Assembly (NCBI GenBank): GCA_029240955.1
Contig: JARDZH010000028.1
Location: forward strand, 1-12,496
Reading direction: 5' to 3'
Length of the DNA: 12,496 nucleotides
Origin: Pseudomonas sp.
Lineage (GTDB): Bacteria; Pseudomonadota; Gammaproteobacteria; Pseudomonadales; Pseudomonadaceae
In this document: positions 10,176 to 12,496 of the stretch, one piece after another
Position numbering within the stretch: the first letter of the stretch is position 1
How the letters are laid out: every line of letters begins with the position of its first letter
Notes under the pieces: generated by a model
What the model was told of the DNA's origin: nothing
Seen by the model: only the letters and a program-made list of their open reading frames with translations
Database searches by the model: none
Translations under genes and position numbers: made by a program

Positions 10176-11528
10176 TTAAAGACGACCCAGATCGTTCACC
10201 AGGGCGAGCAGCATAACGCCCACCACCAGACTGATACCGATCTGAACCCCCCAACCTTGTACCTTGTCCGAAAGGGGACGACCACGCGCCCACTCGATCA
10301 GATAAAACAGCAAATGCCCGCCATCCAGCACGGGAATAGGTAACAAATTCAGGACACCCAGGCTAATGCTCAGGTAGGCGAGGAAGTTGAGAAAATCTCC
10401 CATGCCCGACTGGGCCGAAGCGCCCGCCACTTTAGCAATGGTTATCGGTCCACTCAAGTTTTTTACCGAGAGCTCGCCGAACAACATTTTCTTGAGTGAG
10501 TCGAGGGTCAGCACGCTCATGGTCCAGGTGCGTCTGGCACCTTCGGCCACCGCGGCGAACGGGCCGTAGCTTACTTCTCGCAACATTTCCGGCGGCCAGT
10601 CGACGCCTTTCACGCCTGCCCCCAGATAACCTGCAGCCGCCTCGCCTTCGCCACGCGTGGCCAGCGTCAGCGGGATTTCCAGCGGCGCCCCGTCGCGCTC
10701 GATGCGCACCGCGATCTTCGCCTCGGGGCGCTCACGCACCCAGTCCACAACCTGTTGCCACTCGTTGACAGGCTGACCGTCGAGTGCCAGCAACCGGTCG
10801 CCCATTTTCAGGCCAGCAGCCTGGGCCGGCCCTTTAGGATCGAGTTCTGCGAGAACGGGCAGCAGCGCCGGGCGCCACGGACGGATGCCCAGCGATTTGA
10901 TCGGATCCGGCTCGGCGGCGCCTTTGAGCCAGTTGTCCAGTGCTAGCGTATGCGGCGTATCGATACTGGAGCCCTGGTCACGAACCTTGAGCGCAATGCT
11001 GCCGCTTTCACCGAGACGTCGGACCAGTTGCAGGTTGACCGATGACCAGCCTGTGGTCAGTTCGCCATCGACCGAGACGATTTCCTGCCCGGCAGCGAGA
11101 CCTGCGCGCTGAGCGATGCTGCCCGCCTCCACGGCGCCGATGACCGGCCGAACCTGTTGGCTGCCCAGCATGGCCAGCGCCCAGAAGAACACCAGCGCCA
11201 GAAGGAAATTTGCTGCTGGACCGGCGATCACGATTGCAATGCGCTGGTACACAGACTTGCGATTGAAGGACTGATCGGCAAGCTCGGGCGGAACGTCACC
11301 TTCGCGCTCATCGAGCATCTTCACATAACCGCCCAACGGGATGGCCGCGACCACATACTCGGTGCCCTGACGATCATGCCAGCGAATCAGCGGCGTACCG
11401 AAGCCCACTGAAAAGCGCAGCACTTTCACGCCACAGCGTCTGGCTACCCAGAAGTGACCGAATTCGTGAAAGGTAACCAGAACACCCAGCGCAACCAGGG
11501 TGCCGACAATCATGTATAGCGCGCTCAT
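10176..11528 (-). CDS. rseP: Site-2 zinc metalloprotease RseP (MucP)
   Basis: Inner-membrane intramembrane protease that makes the second cut in the anti-sigma factor (RseA; MucA in Pseudomonas), releasing the extracytoplasmic stress sigma factor (AlgU), and can clear signal-peptide remnants. The product is 450 residues, the same length as E. coli RseP. The zinc motif HEFGH is at 21-25 in the first membrane segment. Asn394 and Asp402 in NLLPIPVLDGG complete the active site and match E. coli N394 and D402. Two PDZ domains lie at about 120-205 and 215-310. Further membrane segments are near 98-120, 380-410 and 427-446. The ATG at 11528 has GGAGAAGG upstream; the TTG immediately before it is in frame but not the likely start. 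It follows dxr after 113 nt and precedes bamA by 58 nt, coupling envelope-stress sensing to barrel assembly. Confidence 0.98.
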   Translation of the reverse strand: MSALYMIVGTLVALGVLVTFHEFGHFWVARRCGVKVLRFSVGFGTPLIRWHDRQGTEYVVAAIPLGGYVKMLDEREGDVPPELADQSFNRKSVYQRIAIVIAGPAANFLLALVFFWALAMLGSQQVRPVIGAVEAGSIAQRAGLAAGQEIVSVDGELTTGWSSVNLQLVRRLGESGSIALKVRDQGSSIDTPHTLALDNWLKGAAEPDPIKSLGIRPWRPALLPVLAELDPKGPAQAAGLKMGDRLLALDGQPVNEWQQVVDWVRERPEAKIAVRIERDGAPLEIPLTLATRGEGEAAAGYLGAGVKGVDWPPEMLREVSYGPFAAVAEGARRTWTMSVLTLDSLKKMLFGELSVKNLSGPITIAKVAGASAQSGMGDFLNFLAYLSISLGVLNLLPIPVLDGGHLLFYLIEWARGRPLSDKVQGWGVQIGISLVVGVMLLALVNDLGRL

Positions 11529-11531
11529 CAA

Positions 11532-11539
11532 CCTTCTCC
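11532..11539 (-). promoter_or_regulatory. Ribosome binding site of rseP
   Basis: GGAGAAGG on the minus strand, with its GGAG core 7 nt from the ATG at 11528. It fixes the rseP start there. Confidence 0.65.
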
Positions 11540-11541
11540 GG

Positions 11542-11559
11542 GTACCGACTCATCGGCAC
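11542..11559 (-). other. Small hairpin directly before the rseP ribosome binding site
   Basis: In the 113-nt dxr-rseP gap the minus strand can fold as GTGCCGA, loop TGAG, TCGGTAC: seven pairs including one G-U. It ends two bases before the rseP Shine-Dalgarno sequence. No T-run follows, so it is not a terminator. It could modulate ribosome access, but that is inference. Apart from this hairpin and a possible 24-codon reading frame running into the rseP start, I see nothing else in the gap. Confidence 0.35.
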
Positions 11560-11641
11560 GTGTGTTCATCATCGCAGCTCTGACGGCATGCCCCTGACAC
11601 ATCACATCGTCCCTTTGATCCACATCTTGCAGCGTGTTCCG

Positions 11642-12496
11642 TTATCGCCCGTTCTTCGCCAGCCAGCGCTGTGCCAGATCACGGGCCTTTGTATCTATCG
11701 CGAAGACCGCGTCGAGCGCTTCGACTGCAACGACCGGCTCCTGATCCAGAACCTCCTCGATCATACTCGCGATCTCAAGGTAACGGATGCGACGGTCGAG
11801 GAACGCAGCCACTGCGACTTCATTCGCCGCGTTGAGCATTGCAGGCGCACTGCCCCCCGCTTCGGCTGCCTGACGAGCCAGTCGCAAGCATGGAAAGCGC
11901 TGTTCATCGGGCTCCTGGAAATCCAGATGACCGATGCGAAACAGATCCAGGGGTGCCACGCCCGACTCGATCCTCGCCGGCCAGGCCAAGGCGTTCGCGA
12001 TCGGAGTGCGCATGTCCGGATTGCCGAGTTGCGCCAACACAGAACCATCGACGTAATCGACCAGCGAATGAATCACACTCTGCGGATGAATGACCACCTC
12101 GACCTGTGCGGGACGGGCGTCGAACAGCCAGCAGGCTTCGATCAATTCCAGTCCTTTGTTCATCATGCTGGCCGAGTCGACCGAGATCTTGCGACCCATG
12201 GACCAGACCGGGTGCGCGCATGCCTGTTCCGGCGTCACGTCCTGCAATTGTTCAAGCGGGGTCAGTCGAAACGGACCGCCGGATGCCGTGAGCATGATCC
12301 GTCGCACGCCGACTGCGGGCAGTCCGCGCGAATAATCCGAAGGCAGGCACTGAAAGATCGCATTGTGCTCACTGTCGATCGGCAGCAGCACCGCACCGCT
12401 GCGGCGCACCGCCTGCATGAACAAGGCGCCGGACATCACCAGCGCTTCCTTGTTGGCCAACAGCACTTTCTTGCCGGCTTCTACAGCCGCCAGCGT
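11642..12496 (-). CDS. dxr: 1-deoxy-D-xylulose 5-phosphate reductoisomerase, N-terminus cut off by window edge
   Basis: Cytoplasmic NADPH-dependent enzyme that converts 1-deoxy-D-xylulose 5-phosphate to 2-C-methyl-D-erythritol 4-phosphate, the first committed step of the MEP isoprenoid pathway; it is the target of fosmidomycin. The visible part is 284 codons plus stop, open to the window end; the family is about 395-400 residues, so about 110 N-terminal residues with most of the NADPH fold are missing. Seen motifs are [13 protein letters not shown], the metal-site motif [11 protein letters not shown] (Asp and Glu ligands), [22 protein letters not shown] and [11 protein letters not shown], which together form the substrate and metal site, then [12 protein letters not shown]. 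The first in-frame GTG at 12466 is an internal Val codon, not the start. It lies upstream of rseP, the usual position between cdsA and rseP. Confidence 0.96.
   Translation of the reverse strand, partial: TLAAVEAGKKVLLANKEALVMSGALFMQAVRRSGAVLLPIDSEHNAIFQCLPSDYSRGLPAVGVRRIMLTASGGPFRLTPLEQLQDVTPEQACAHPVWSMGRKISVDSASMMNKGLELIEACWLFDARPAQVEVVIHPQSVIHSLVDYVDGSVLAQLGNPDMRTPIANALAWPARIESGVAPLDLFRIGHLDFQEPDEQRFPCLRLARQAAEAGGSAPAMLNAANEVAVAAFLDRRIRYLEIASMIEEVLDQEPVVAVEALDAVFAIDTKARDLAQRWLAKNGR

Noticed and set aside
10118..11641. AlgU/sigmaE-type promoter (GAACTT, about 16 bp, TCTGA) upstream of rseP or bamA
   Set aside because: I looked for this arrangement on the minus strand in the gaps and nearby coding DNA and saw no convincing match.

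Overview
This 12.5 kb window is a stretch of chromosomal core genome from a Pseudomonas species. The DNA is GC-rich, the proteins read as close Pseudomonas homologues, and the gene order dxr-rseP-bamA-skp-lpxD-fabZ-lpxA-lpxB-rnhB-dnaE is, from general knowledge, the conserved gammaproteobacterial envelope-biogenesis cluster. All ten genes lie on the minus strand, so transcription runs from high to low coordinates. I saw no mobile element, tRNA, rRNA, CRISPR array or sign of horizontal transfer.

Layout in the direction of transcription: the 3' part of dxr (isoprenoid precursor synthesis; its start lies beyond base 12496), then rseP (site-2 protease of the envelope-stress response), bamA (outer-membrane protein assembly) and skp/ompH (periplasmic chaperone). 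Next come lpxD, fabZ, lpxA and lpxB (acyl-chain supply and the early lipid A steps), rnhB (RNase HII), and finally dnaE (replicative DNA polymerase alpha subunit, which runs off the low-coordinate end of the window).

The genes are tightly packed. skp/lpxD and lpxA/lpxB are separated by one base, and fabZ/lpxA and lpxB/rnhB overlap by 4 bases (ATGA), which suggests a translationally coupled lipid A block. The larger gaps are 113 nt (dxr-rseP), 109 nt (lpxD-fabZ), 66 nt (rnhB-dnaE), 58 nt (rseP-bamA) and 45 nt (bamA-skp). A possible sigma70-type promoter lies in the rnhB-dnaE gap, and small hairpins lie in front of rseP and fabZ. No gap exceeds 300 bases.

Functionally, FabZ and LpxA/LpxD share the 3-hydroxyacyl-ACP pool, LpxB condenses the LpxA-derived products into the lipid A disaccharide, and Skp and BamA carry outer-membrane proteins to the same membrane. 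RseP releases the stress sigma-factor pathway when that assembly fails. LpxA carries Met169, the residue known to set a 10-carbon acyl ruler in P. aeruginosa. I found no previously undescribed system. The findings below are modest: a non-canonical clamp-binding motif in DnaE, a possible 24-codon leader ORF plus hairpin before rseP, and a few regulatory-looking structures.
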